Below are positions 18,171 through 26,425 of a DNA stretch of 56,981 nt, one piece after another. Below the pieces are notes generated by a model. It did not search any database and was not told where the DNA came from. It saw only the letters and a program-made list of their open reading frames with translations. Location: NCBI GenBank assembly GCA_028289405.1, contig JANQPP010000155.1, forward strand, positions 1 to 56,981, given 5' to 3'. Each line of letters opens with the position of its first letter. The stretch's first letter is position 1. Source of the stretch: Pirellulales bacterium. GTDB lineage: Bacteria > Planctomycetota > Planctomycetia > Pirellulales > JANQPP01. Made by a program: the position numbers and the translations under genes.

Positions 18171-21100
18171 CTACGAGCAACCCATGCTATTTCCACAGTT
18201 GTAGCATAGGTAGCAATTGCCATTGCGGACCGTGATGGCGCCGCAATTGTCGCAGCTTGGCGCGTCGCTTTGGAAACTCGCGAATTGCTCGCCACGTTGG
18301 CTGGACTCCGAAGCGGCGGACATCACGACCCCCGCTTTCTCCAAACGCAGCGTATGGTCGGTCGAATTGCCGTGCCCATTCTTCGTGGCGGGGGCGCCCA
18401 GATGACTGCCCGAGCCATTCTTCACTTGCGGGGCCAGCGTCGATGGAGTTGCTCCTTGCGCTTCCTTGAGCCCGCCGTCCTTCATGGAGGCGGGCTGAGT
18501 CTCGGATTCACTATCATCTCCCGTGGAGTTTTCCGAAGCTTTCTCGGCAGGAACACCATGCACGGCTTCCCGATAGCCGGGAAGAAAGGTCAGCCCGAGC
18601 CAGCGGAAGATGTAGTCCACGATACTCTTGGCGATGCGGATATCCGGGTTGTTGGTGTAACCCATTGGCTCGAAACGCGTGTGAGAAAACTTTTTCACGT
18701 AGACTTCCAGCGGCACGCCGTATTGCAGGCTCATGGATACGGCGGTGCCGAAGGAATCCATCAGGCCGCCGATGGTGCTCCCTTCCTTGGCCATGGTGAT
18801 GAACAGTTCGCCCGGACGGCCATCCTCGAACAGGCCGACCGTGATGTACCCTTCGTGGCCACTGACGCTAAATTTATGCGTCACGGATTGCCGGGTATCC
18901 GGCAGCCTTTCCCGCCGCGGCGCCGCCAGCGCTTTCTCGGCGGCCTTGTCCCCTTCGGTCGAAGTAGACAGCGGTTGGCTCTCCTTGGAACCGTCGCGGT
19001 AAATGGCCAGGGCCTTGAGCCCCAGCCGCCAGCCCTCCAGGTACGCCTCCGCGACTTCCTCGGGAGTCGTTTCCCGGGGCATGTTCACGGTCTTCGAAAT
19101 GGCGCCAGACAAGAACGGCTGGGCCGCCGCCATCATCTTGACGTGGGCATCCCAGGGGATGGACCGCGTTCCCTTGCGGGGCTGGAAGGCACAATCGAAG
19201 ACCGGCAGGTGCTCCTGCCGCAGCCCAGACGCTCCCTCGATCGTGTCGTGTTCATCGATGTAGGACTTCAACGCGTCGATGCCCTCATCGCCATATCCCA
19301 AGGTCCGCAACGCAAGTGGGACCGTTCGGTTGACGATCTTCAGCATGCCACCGCCGGCAAGCTGCTTGTACTTCACCAGGGCAATATCAGGCTCGATGCC
19401 CGTCGTATCGCAATCCATCATGAAGCTGATTGTGCCAGTCGGGGCCAAGACGGTGGCTTGCGCGTTGCGGAAGCCATGCTCCTGCCCGGCGGCCACGACG
19501 TCACTCCACAACGCCCGCGCGGCCTGCTTGAGATAGGGGGGACAAGCGTCGTCGATTTGCTCGACCGCGTCTCGGTGCATTTGCATGACGTTCAGCATCG
19601 GTTCCCGGTTCGCGGCGAACCCATCGAAGGGTCCCACCGCTTCGGCCAATTCGGCGCTGGCTCGGTTCGCCGCCCCATGCAGCAGCGCGGTGACCGCGCC
19701 GCAGACGCCCCGCGCGGCATCGGAGTCATACGCCAGACCGCCAGCCATCAGCAGGCTGCCCAAGTTCGAATACCCCAGACCCAGCGGACGATACTGGTGG
19801 CTATGCACCGCGATCCGCTCGGTGGGATAGCTGGCGTGATCCACCAGGATTTCCTGGGCGATGAAGAAAATCCGGCAGGCCGATTGGAATCGCTCGAAGT
19901 CGAACGTCCCATCCGGCAGGCGGAACTTCATCAAGTTGATGCTGGCCAAATTGCAGGCCGTGTCATCCAAGAACATGTACTCCGAACAGGGGTTCGAAGC
20001 GTTGATCCGGCCCGAGTTCGGACAGGTATGCCAGCGGTTGATCGTGGTGTCGTACTGCACGCCGGGATCGCCGCAACTCCAGGCACATTCGGCCATCCGC
20101 TGCATCACTTCCCGGGCTTGATATTTCGGCCCTTCCCGCGAATCATCGGTGACCCAATGCGTGGCCCAAGGGGCATCCGCCTCGACCGCCTGCATGAACT
20201 CGTCCGTGACCCGCACGGAGAGGTTCGCGTTCTGGAAGAGAATGGAGCTGTATGCTTCACCATTGAAATTCGATTCGTAGCCCCCCTTTTCGATGAGGAC
20301 TCGCGCCTTGCGCTCCTCCTTGTCCTTGCACTCGATGAACTCCATGATGTCCGGGTGCCAGACCTTCAGGGATTGCATCTTAGCTGCCCGGCGTGTTTTG
20401 CCGCCGCTTTTGACCACCGCCGCGATCTGGTCATAGACCCGCATGAAGGAGAGCGGGCCGGACGGTTTGCCGCCGCCGGAGAGCTTTTCCCGGTGCGAGC
20501 GGAGCGTGGAGAGGTCCGTGCCGGTGCCCGAGCCGAACTTGAAGAGCATCGCTTCGCTGCGGGCCAGCTCCATGATGTCTTCCATGTTGTCCTGCACGCT
20601 CTGAATGAAGCAGGCGGAACCTTGCGGATATTCGTAGGAATTCTCCGGCTGCGTGGCCGTCTGCGCTTCGGGATTCCAACGCCAATTGCAACGCGTCCCG
20701 GAGACACCGTATTGATGGTGCAGGCCCACGTTGAACCACACGGGCGAGTTGAAAGCGCCGTGCTGATGCAAACAGAGCCAGGTCAATTCGCGATAAAAAT
20801 TCTCGGCATCCTCGGGCGAAGCGAAGTAGCCGTCCTCGTGCCCCCAATCGGCAATGGTGCGGGAAACCCGATGGATCAACTGCCGCACGCCCCGCTCCCG
20901 CTCCGGCGTGTTGACCTCCCCATAGAAATACTTGCTGACCACGACATTGGTGGCCAGTTGGCTCCAGTCCGCCGGGATCTCGCAATCATGTTGGACGAAG
21001 AGCGTCTCCCCCTTTTCGCCGCTGATCGTGGCGGTCCGCTTTTCCCAGGCGGTGGTCTCGAAGGGATCGGCGACATCCGTGGGGCAGAAAACCGGCTTGA

Positions 21101-21200
21101 TTTTCAGACCCTGGGTCGGCGTATGAGTGCGCGACATGGAGCCCTCCGTCCGGTTCGTGGCCGCAGGCAAATCCGTTTCCACAGTTCGCAGTACCATCAT
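18171..21200 (-). CDS. nrdJ: Adenosylcobalamin-dependent (class II) ribonucleoside-diphosphate reductase
   Basis: NrdJ reduces ribonucleotides to deoxyribonucleotides with adenosylcobalamin as radical generator, so it works without oxygen. The protein of about 1009 residues has FNSPVWFNVGLHHQYGVSGTRCNW, the active-site Cys region GSACFIQSVQDNMEDIMELA, the NPCSEYMFLDDTACNLASINL segment with the catalytic Cys and Glu, APTGTISFMMDCDTTGIEPDIAL, and a C-terminal Cys-rich tail (CDNCG...CYLCYNCG) that probably binds zinc and shuttles electrons. I chose the ATG at 21200 because AGGAG lies seven bases upstream; Met codons at 21206 and 21137 are alternatives. No class I nrdAB is in the window. The pduO gene nearby can supply its cofactor. 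Confidence 0.95.
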   Translation of the reverse strand: MMVLRTVETDLPAATNRTEGSMSRTHTPTQGLKIKPVFCPTDVADPFETTAWEKRTATISGEKGETLFVQHDCEIPADWSQLATNVVVSKYFYGEVNTPERERGVRQLIHRVSRTIADWGHEDGYFASPEDAENFYRELTWLCLHQHGAFNSPVWFNVGLHHQYGVSGTRCNWRWNPEAQTATQPENSYEYPQGSACFIQSVQDNMEDIMELARSEAMLFKFGSGTGTDLSTLRSHREKLSGGGKPSGPLSFMRVYDQIAAVVKSGGKTRRAAKMQSLKVWHPDIMEFIECKDKEERKARVLIEKGGYESNFNGEAYSSILFQNANLSVRVTDEFMQAVEADAPWATHWVTDDSREGPKYQAREVMQRMAECAWSCGDPGVQYDTTINRWHTCPNSGRINASNPCSEYMFLDDTACNLASINLMKFRLPDGTFDFERFQSACRIFFIAQEILVDHASYPTERIAVHSHQYRPLGLGYSNLGSLLMAGGLAYDSDAARGVCGAVTALLHGAANRASAELAEAVGPFDGFAANREPMLNVMQMHRDAVEQIDDACPPYLKQAARALWSDVVAAGQEHGFRNAQATVLAPTGTISFMMDCDTTGIEPDIALVKYKQLAGGGMLKIVNRTVPLALRTLGYGDEGIDALKSYIDEHDTIEGASGLRQEHLPVFDCAFQPRKGTRSIPWDAHVKMMAAAQPFLSGAISKTVNMPRETTPEEVAEAYLEGWRLGLKALAIYRDGSKESQPLSTSTEGDKAAEKALAAPRRERLPDTRQSVTHKFSVSGHEGYITVGLFEDGRPGELFITMAKEGSTIGGLMDSFGTAVSMSLQYGVPLEVYVKKFSHTRFEPMGYTNNPDIRIAKSIVDYIFRWLGLTFLPGYREAVHGVPAEKASENSTGDDSESETQPASMKDGGLKEAQGATPSTLAPQVKNGSGSHLGAPATKNGHGNSTDHTLRLEKAGVVMSAASESSQRGEQFASFQSDAPSCDNCGAITVRNGNCYLCYNCGNSMGCS

Positions 21201-21206
21201 GGTCAT

Positions 21207-21765
21207 TCTCCTTGGGGTTCATCCTAACGCTCGCAAGGGGCGGTTGGCGCGTACAGGAAGTGTACAAATTTACACATATTCTTCGGGAACGCAAGCCATA
21301 AACTTGAAGAACATTCCGCGAAGCACGCGCCATATGGCCTCCTTGCCTCAATCGCCCTGGTGGCGGGCAGCCCCCTCCCCGAGAACCACCCATCCTCACC
21401 AAACCCTACCAGATATTGTGGAAATTGTCCAAGAAAACCACAACATCTACGCGAAGACGGCAGTTTAACCTTTCGCTAATGGCTGTCAACGGGCGATCCG
21501 ATTTTTTCGCCGAAGCCGGGAATCGGGCCTCTTTTGGCGGATATCGAGCCCGGGATCATGACAAATAGTCGATGAGCAAACTGGATGGTTGGCTCACCGT
21601 GCCGTGCAAGCCAGGAATTCAGCAATTTTGCCTGACGCTTCTTGCCAATCCAGACTTTTGTGATGTTGCGACCCGGATCTGCGAGCTTCCGATATGGGGT
21701 GATTACGTGCGGCTGGGAGCATGCTTGCTTGTCCATGCTTGGCTTTTCGCGGTACTCTCAGAAAA
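21207..21765. other. Divergent intergenic region upstream of nrdJ
   Basis: No gene is supported. I see no cobalamin riboswitch upstream of nrdJ. Weak NrdR-box-like sequences are listed separately. The other side must hold the promoter of the DinB-like gene. Confidence 0.4.
21406..21453. promoter_or_regulatory. Possible paired NrdR boxes upstream of nrdJ
   Basis: Position 21406 starts a site ending AGATATTGTGG that matches 11 of 16 bases of the remembered consensus ACACAATATATTGTGT. A much weaker second site (CCACAACATCTACGCG, 8 of 16) begins at 21438, exactly 32 bp later, as expected for paired NrdR boxes. Both lie about 200 bp from the nrdJ start. Confidence 0.25.
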
Positions 21766-22257
21766 ATGTCACTCTCTGGACGCGAGATAACTGCGCAACT
21801 GCTGACGCTGCTGGACGAAGCTTTCGATAACACGAAGGCGAGTTGGACCTTTTACACCGAATCTTCGTCTACGGCAGGTTTTTTTGGCGCGTTGAGCGCA
21901 ACTAGTGCTGAGAATGCCAACCGCTCTCCATTGGGAACATCTTTAGCCGCCGAAATTCAGCACGTCATATTCGCGATGAAAGCGACTGCCACACTGATTC
22001 GAGGTGAGGCCGTGTCCGCCGACGCGGAGCAGTGGCGTGAAAGCTGGCAGGTATCTGAACTTGACGAAACTGCTTGGAGAGAAATGCAGAGTTCACTTCG
22101 ACGGACGCATGAAGAATTGCGGGAGGTAATTAAGCGCTGTTCGACCGCCAATAAAGAATCGTTCGCCCATGCAAGTGGTATTGTCGCCCATGTCGCCTAT
22201 CATCTGGGAGCGGTTAAGCAGAAACTCGCCGCAATAAGAACCGAGGAAAGTTCCTAA
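21766..22257 (+). CDS. DinB-like four-helix-bundle protein
   Basis: This is a protein of about 163 residues starting MSLSGREITAQLLTLLDEAF. The C-terminal SGIVAHVAYHLGAVKQKLAAIR resembles the last helix of DinB/YfiT-like proteins, in which a His on this helix helps bind a metal. The N-terminal half is helical with a Gly/Ser-rich insert. DinB-like proteins are metal-dependent and include thiol-dependent transferases, but no specific reaction can be assigned. The longer frame upstream to 21721 was rejected because it lacks family character. A strong rho-independent terminator follows 50 bases after the stop, so this is probably a single-gene transcript. Confidence 0.7.
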   Translation: MSLSGREITAQLLTLLDEAFDNTKASWTFYTESSSTAGFFGALSATSAENANRSPLGTSLAAEIQHVIFAMKATATLIRGEAVSADAEQWRESWQVSELDETAWREMQSSLRRTHEELREVIKRCSTANKESFAHASGIVAHVAYHLGAVKQKLAAIRTEESS

Positions 22258-22306
22258 CGTTGTTATGAACTCTCTCGCTTCCGACCCTTTTCCGAAAAGT
22301 TTCCAA

Positions 22307-22335
22307 CGCCGAGTGATCTATCGCTCGGCGTTTTT
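22307..22335 (+). terminator. Strong rho-independent terminator
   Basis: A 10-bp stem (CGCCGAGTGA pairing with TCGCTCGGCG, one T-G wobble, 4-nt loop TCTA) is followed directly by TTTTT. It ends the DinB-like gene transcript. Confidence 0.8.
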
Positions 22336-23179
22336 GCATCGCAATTGAGCACCGCCAAGCATCTTTTTCCGGAAAGCCAGCACTGGCGCACTCGAAACCC
22401 GATCTTCTCGACCAGCAACCGTGGCCAGTGGATGCCGCTCGCTTGGCTATCTCGCCCACCAGGCGTGAAACAATACGGTAGACGCGCACGACCCGAAACG
22501 GACTCGGGTTTACATGATCCGCGGGCCGCGCCGGAACAATGGGCAAGGAACATGGAGATCGGCCGCCGCTAGCCGAATCGCAGTGCAGGTTTTTCGTTGG
22601 CTGGAAGGCGTAACGTCCCAACCACACCCGCTTGATCATCGAGATTTCTCAAAGAAGCGGGCGAGAAGCCAAATTTCCGACATGCTGTCGGTGACAACTG
22701 GTTGTCATATCAGGAAATGTTTGTTGGTGCCGAGCATAGTGTGTACACCCCTAGGCGCTGTCGCCCGAAGCCCTTTCCTTGACCGGGACTTACGACCACA
22801 TAAGCAACTCGCCATTGATCCGGCCCGCACGACATTCTCAGCAATTCCGCCTGACCATTTCTTGTAAGGTCAGGTTTTCGTGGTAACTTGCGGGTCGAAC
22901 TCACGGAAGTCCGGTAAAAGGGCGAGTGTGTTCTACGTTCGATGACAAATTTTGGAAAATTCGAAGCGGCACGACATTATTCCCTTCGCGCGTTCGTGAT
23001 CGCCAAAACGACTAACGACCTGGTTGGCAATTACTTGAATTTCCGATTCGAAGCACGGCGTATTTATCGCTTTTATATACAAGTTATATACAAGTGGTTG
23101 GGCTTGAACGGAAGTAACCGCATCTCACTCGTTGACATTTTTCGTTCGAACTCTGGGTGGGCAGCGGAAACTCAATACA
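22336..23179. other. Long region without a supported gene, upstream of the PatG-like protease
   Basis: Several open frames of 60-140 codons exist on both strands, but none has a recognisable family or good ribosome binding site. Composition drops in GC from about 22900 on. It contains the 11-bp tandem repeat at 23074-23095. Possible remnants of lost genes cannot be excluded. Confidence 0.4.
23074..23095. promoter_or_regulatory. Perfect tandem 11-bp repeat upstream of the protease
   Basis: TATATACAAGT occurs twice head to tail with no gap, one helical turn apart, ending 84 bp before the protease ATG. This is the pattern of a regulator binding site with two protomers on the same face. Regulatory use is inference. 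Confidence 0.45.
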
Positions 23180-25294
23180 ATGGAACTGGCGGCTGATTCA
23201 ACAAGTGTTGGAACTGACGAAGGAACTCGTGAGTTCGTTTTTCAGCAATTTCCAGGATTGGAGGAACTCTGGGCGGTAACCAAAGGGAGCGATCAGATTC
23301 GTGTTGGCGTTTTGGATGGGCCGGTCGACCTCACACACAGTTGTTTTAGGTCGGCGAAAGTTAGCTGTCTTTCAGATGTGGAAAGTTGTGGTTGGACTGA
23401 TGGTGAAGGCAGCCAGCACGGAACCCACGTTGCAAGTCTCTTATTTGGTTCGCACGCCAGTTCCGTTACTGGAGTTTGCCCGAATTGTACTGGTGTAGTA
23501 ATACCGGTATTCCGAGAGGTAGCAGGTAAGGTCGTCCCCGCAAGTGAAGGAGCACTCGCTAAAGGGATTAGGAAGGCGATCGATGCACAGTGCAACGTAA
23601 TAAATATCAGTGCTGGGACACTCGGTACGCGATCGCAACACGCTTCTGTATTGGATGCTGTACAGAAGTGTCGTGAGATGGGAATTGTGATTGTTGCTTC
23701 CGCTGGGGGAAACTTTTGCGACGACGAGATTCGACTAAGTCCAGCAAATGCTGAATGGGTAATTCCGGTCGCGACATCCGAGGCGACAGCGGGTTGCCGT
23801 TCCGAATACTCCAATTCAAGGTTAGTGTTTGCTCCAGGCCATCAGCTTTTGGGCGCAATTCCAGGGAATCAATTCCGTTCGGATGTCAATGGAAGCAGTT
23901 TTTCGGCACCGCTTGTAACGGGAGTCATTGCCCTCCTCTTGAGCAAGCAGTTAGCCCGCAATGGCTCGATCGATTCAGAATCTGTTAGGAACGCGATTAT
24001 CCGCCACGGTCGATCAGGAAGATTGACAAAGCTGCAGTATGGGGAATTGCGTTGCCTGGAGCTTGGCGCAATTATCCGAGACTTCGAAAAGATTGGAGCA
24101 CCAATGCACGATACTCGGGGATCATCTGCTATTCTGCCCGACGATACGAACCCAATTGAGCCAAAGTCGTCAAACGCTTTGCCATCGGAAGATGTGACAC
24201 TGCAAGCGTGCTGCTCGTCGTGCGAAGCAGGCGAAGACGGCAATACGACAAAGCCGTTGCTACCGGTGGAAACAACTCCGGTGTTCGGGATCGGATTCCT
24301 CGAAGCGGCTTTTCGGTCCGATAGCCAAATCAGGTATTGGAAGCAGAATGCAGTAGATGCGGCTGGTAATCAAATTCCATTTGATCCAGATGACAAGTCG
24401 ACGATAAGTAATATTTTGCAGTCTGATAGATGGATACCACAAGGCGCAGTGTTTGTGCCGCCGTTTTTGGCTTGGGCGTCCGAGCTAACCTGGTACCTGC
24501 GCGTTAAACTCGCATTAAAGCTTGTCATTCAACCGCAGCCTTGTTGGTGTGAACTCAAGTACGATGCCTTGGCGAAGCTTTTAAACGATCCGTGGGCCTT
24601 GGTATTGTTCAAAGCAAAAATCCAGGAAATCAAACGCCGGATTGCGGAGATTGATCTGGGAACGGCGAGCGCAGAAGTCAGGGAGCTTTCACAAACAATA
24701 CTAGATATTGACGAAGACTCCAATGATGTACGGAATGCCGCCGGAGATTTGGCAAGTACAATTCGATTATTGGGATTATCCCCATTTAATATTCCACCGA
24801 ATTTCGACAAGAGGTTTGTGCTCATCGGGGGAGTTGGAGTGCGAGGACCACAAACAATTCTCGATCCGGAGCTAGAGATATTCTCACATTGGACACTTTT
24901 CGATCTGTGGCTTGATGCTGTCTTGGACTATATTATTCGAACAGGTCTTTATCCAACCCAAGAACAGAAAAGCAGATTGGCATGGACTCTTTCTACCATA
25001 TTTAACGAATATGTGAACGAAGGAACAAACGATCACGACCGAGCGATTAATTATGTGGCGTTACGTAGTCGAGACGTGATTCTCCAGAAATCTTTTGATG
25101 ACAACGGAGTGTGGCAGATTTCATCGATTGTGGCGGAGCCGACCCAGGGTGATGGGGAAGAAAATGTATGGCAAGTGCACGTGACATTTACAAATATCCA
25201 AAGTTCTCAGCGCGCGCCGATCGTGATTCGGGCCTATGTGGATCTCACCAGCATAAAGCCTACGTTCATCGACGTATATCAGCTGTACGGATAG
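23180..25294 (+). CDS. PatA/PatG-like subtilase (cyanobactin-type maturation protease)
   Basis: This is a 704-residue cytoplasmic-type S8 serine protease. The triad is D46 (VGVLDGPVD), H80 (QHGTHVASLLFG) and S220 (GSSFSAP), with the oxyanion Asn at N158 (SAGGN). The segments GLEELW, VLDGPVDLTHSCF, VCPNCTGVVIPVF and FAPGHQLLGAIPG match the N-terminal protease domains of the cyanobactin proteins PatA and PatG. A Cys-rich linker (CCSSCEAG) near residue 330 leads to a helical middle region and an end (DRAINYVALRSRDV..., YVDLTSIKPTFIDVYQLYG) that resembles the PatG C-terminal domain. No oxidase domain is present. The ATG at 23180 was preferred over the TTG at 23132. Low GC suggests transfer. Two Cys-rich peptides follow. 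Confidence 0.85.
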   Translation: MELAADSTSVGTDEGTREFVFQQFPGLEELWAVTKGSDQIRVGVLDGPVDLTHSCFRSAKVSCLSDVESCGWTDGEGSQHGTHVASLLFGSHASSVTGVCPNCTGVVIPVFREVAGKVVPASEGALAKGIRKAIDAQCNVINISAGTLGTRSQHASVLDAVQKCREMGIVIVASAGGNFCDDEIRLSPANAEWVIPVATSEATAGCRSEYSNSRLVFAPGHQLLGAIPGNQFRSDVNGSSFSAPLVTGVIALLLSKQLARNGSIDSESVRNAIIRHGRSGRLTKLQYGELRCLELGAIIRDFEKIGAPMHDTRGSSAILPDDTNPIEPKSSNALPSEDVTLQACCSSCEAGEDGNTTKPLLPVETTPVFGIGFLEAAFRSDSQIRYWKQNAVDAAGNQIPFDPDDKSTISNILQSDRWIPQGAVFVPPFLAWASELTWYLRVKLALKLVIQPQPCWCELKYDALAKLLNDPWALVLFKAKIQEIKRRIAEIDLGTASAEVRELSQTILDIDEDSNDVRNAAGDLASTIRLLGLSPFNIPPNFDKRFVLIGGVGVRGPQTILDPELEIFSHWTLFDLWLDAVLDYIIRTGLYPTQEQKSRLAWTLSTIFNEYVNEGTNDHDRAINYVALRSRDVILQKSFDDNGVWQISSIVAEPTQGDGEENVWQVHVTFTNIQSSQRAPIVIRAYVDLTSIKPTFIDVYQLYG

Positions 25295-25329
25295 TACTAA
25301 ATTCCGGTCCAAATATTAGGAGTCGCGTG

Positions 25330-25590
25330 ATGCGATTAATGGGAGTGCCGTTCGGGTTTGAGTCGAGAAGGGACGAACACACAATTTACATTTTATCGGA
25401 TGATGACCCACGGAATCGGATAGAGGACGATAGGGCCAAGTACGAATCTCTCTTGCGAAAATGGCAAGAGTGGAACACCGTCAAGTCGAGTGGATGTGTT
25501 CCTAGTAGAGAATACTGTCAGACGTGCTTTCAGGAAGGAATTTGTGACAACAGTTGCTACATACTTCCGGTTTGTGGAGCGCCTAGTTGA
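25330..25590 (+). CDS. Small Cys-rich protein of the protease cassette (86 aa)
   Basis: This encodes 86 residues behind a strong ribosome binding site (AGGAG, 7-base spacing), 35 bases after the protease stop. The first 50 residues are charged and probably helical (DDDPRNRIEDDRAKYESLLRK). The last 31 contain six Cys (C56, C63, C66, C72, C76, C82), ending CYILPVCGAPS. There is no secretion signal. A charged leader-like half followed by a Cys-rich tail fits a ribosomally made, processed peptide precursor, but it could also be a metal- or partner-binding protein. No family was recognised. Co-transcription with the protease is likely from spacing and shared composition. Confidence 0.6.
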   Translation: MRLMGVPFGFESRRDEHTIYILSDDDPRNRIEDDRAKYESLLRKWQEWNTVKSSGCVPSREYCQTCFQEGICDNSCYILPVCGAPS

Positions 25591-25653
25591 GTGAATAGAA
25601 GGTTCCCCGTTGGAACCTAACGGTGTACCATTGTGCAGTAACAGGAGAAACAC

Positions 25654-25881
25654 ATGCGAATCTTTGGAGACAATATAGGAAATCGAATCGTCGCGAACGT
25701 GGCAAGCAGGCAGAACGAAGCTTTTGGGGTTTATGAGCTTCAGGGCTGCTCGTGGCAAAAAAAAATTAAATGTGCATCTGCGGTAGCCGCTTGTGCAGCT
25801 ACTTGCGCATCAGGGTCGTGGCCAGCCTGTGTCTTGTGTTTTGCTAATGTTGGCGCATCCGATTGCATTGACTGTCTGTGA
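25654..25881 (+). CDS. Cys-rich candidate peptide precursor (75 aa)
   Basis: This encodes 75 residues with an excellent ribosome binding site (AGGAG, 6-base spacing). The N-terminal 31 residues (MRIFGDNIGNRIVANVASRQ...) look like a leader. The remainder holds eight Cys (C32, 40, 47, 51, 59, 62, 71, 74) among Ala, Ser and Gly, ending CIDCL. This layout recalls Cys-rich bacteriocin precursors that are cut and cross-linked or disulfide bonded. The neighbouring PatG-like protease is the obvious candidate processing enzyme, although cyanobactin recognition motifs such as AYDG are absent. A strong terminator closes the unit. The precursor role is inference; a small metal-binding protein is the alternative. 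Confidence 0.6.
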   Translation: MRIFGDNIGNRIVANVASRQNEAFGVYELQGCSWQKKIKCASAVAACAATCASGSWPACVLCFANVGASDCIDCL

Positions 25882-25902
25882 TACGTCGTGAAGACAATGC
25901 GT

Positions 25903-25944
25903 CGCCAGCGGGGAATACCGTGAGGCATTTCCCCGCTGGCGTTT
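25903..25944 (+). terminator. Strong terminator of the Cys-rich peptide cassette
   Basis: A perfect 13-bp stem (CGCCAGCGGGGAA with TTCCCCGCTGGCG), a 13-nt loop and a short TTT tail start 22 bases after the 75-aa gene. Confidence 0.8.
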
Positions 25945-26054
25945 CAGCTTAGCTTCCGCACCATGCTGTGAAGAAAACCGTCGGCAAATGAAGAGCCTTG
26001 ATAGAATCGTGATTTGTTGGCTTCCGCAGCGGAAAGAATTCAATTCCAGCGTTT

Positions 26055-26078
26055 AAACACCCCGGTGTTTTTGTTTCA
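26055..26078. terminator. Short hairpin with T-rich tail
   Basis: AAACACC-CC-GGTGTTT is followed by TTTGTTTC and sits at the right edge of the low-GC stretch. It could terminate transcription from the left. The stem is short. Confidence 0.45.
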
Positions 26079-26189
26079 CAGTTACGCTTCGCCAACCTAA
26101 AAAACCGGCTTTCTCCACCAGGTTCCGTTTGACCTTCTTGCCGCTGTGGTTGTACCGCTGCCTGAGCGTCGGGCGGCTAAGCTACTCGG

Positions 26190-26357
26190 CTAGCGCAGGC
26201 TGTTGGTGCAATTCGGCAAAGCCTGCTTCAGCGTCGCCATAGCCCGGGGTGTCGCGGAAGCTGGTCCCATGGTTCGTTCTGCGAGATTTTCGAGCTTCGC
26301 CAGGTGGAGCAGCTCCTGATCGGTGATGCCCGGCCCGCCGTTGACCTCGACGCCCAT
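26190..26357 (-). CDS. Possible short ORF downstream of the HhH-GPD-like gene (55 aa)
   Basis: The minus strand carries an open frame reading MGVEVNGGPGITDQELLHLA and ending ...LPNCTNSLR. It stays open upstream to the end of the neighbouring gene in a different frame. The sequence looks more protein-like than the other frames (a helical DQELLHLAKLENLAERT segment), so it may be a small gene or a remnant. There is no clear ribosome binding site or family. Confidence 0.2.
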   Translation of the reverse strand: MGVEVNGGPGITDQELLHLAKLENLAERTMGPASATPRAMATLKQALPNCTNSLR

Positions 26358-26425
26358 AGCTAATGCCGGCGCGATCGTGGGCCCACCAAGGAAACCGCTT
26401 TCGCGCGAGGCGGTGCCCGCCGACT

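Noticed and set aside
18270..21227. 985-codon plus-strand open frame opposite nrdJ
   Set aside because: It is a shadow of nrdJ on the other strand, created by the GC-rich codon pattern.
21207..21475. Possible cobalamin riboswitch upstream of nrdJ
   Set aside because: No conserved B12-box-like sequence or typical arrangement was visible.
22214..22639. 141-codon minus-strand open frame upstream of the PatG-like locus
   Set aside because: It overlaps the DinB-like gene end and its terminator, and shows no recognisable domain.
22942..23196. 84-codon plus-strand open frame before the protease
   Set aside because: No ribosome binding site, it overlaps the protease start, and the sequence lacks family features.
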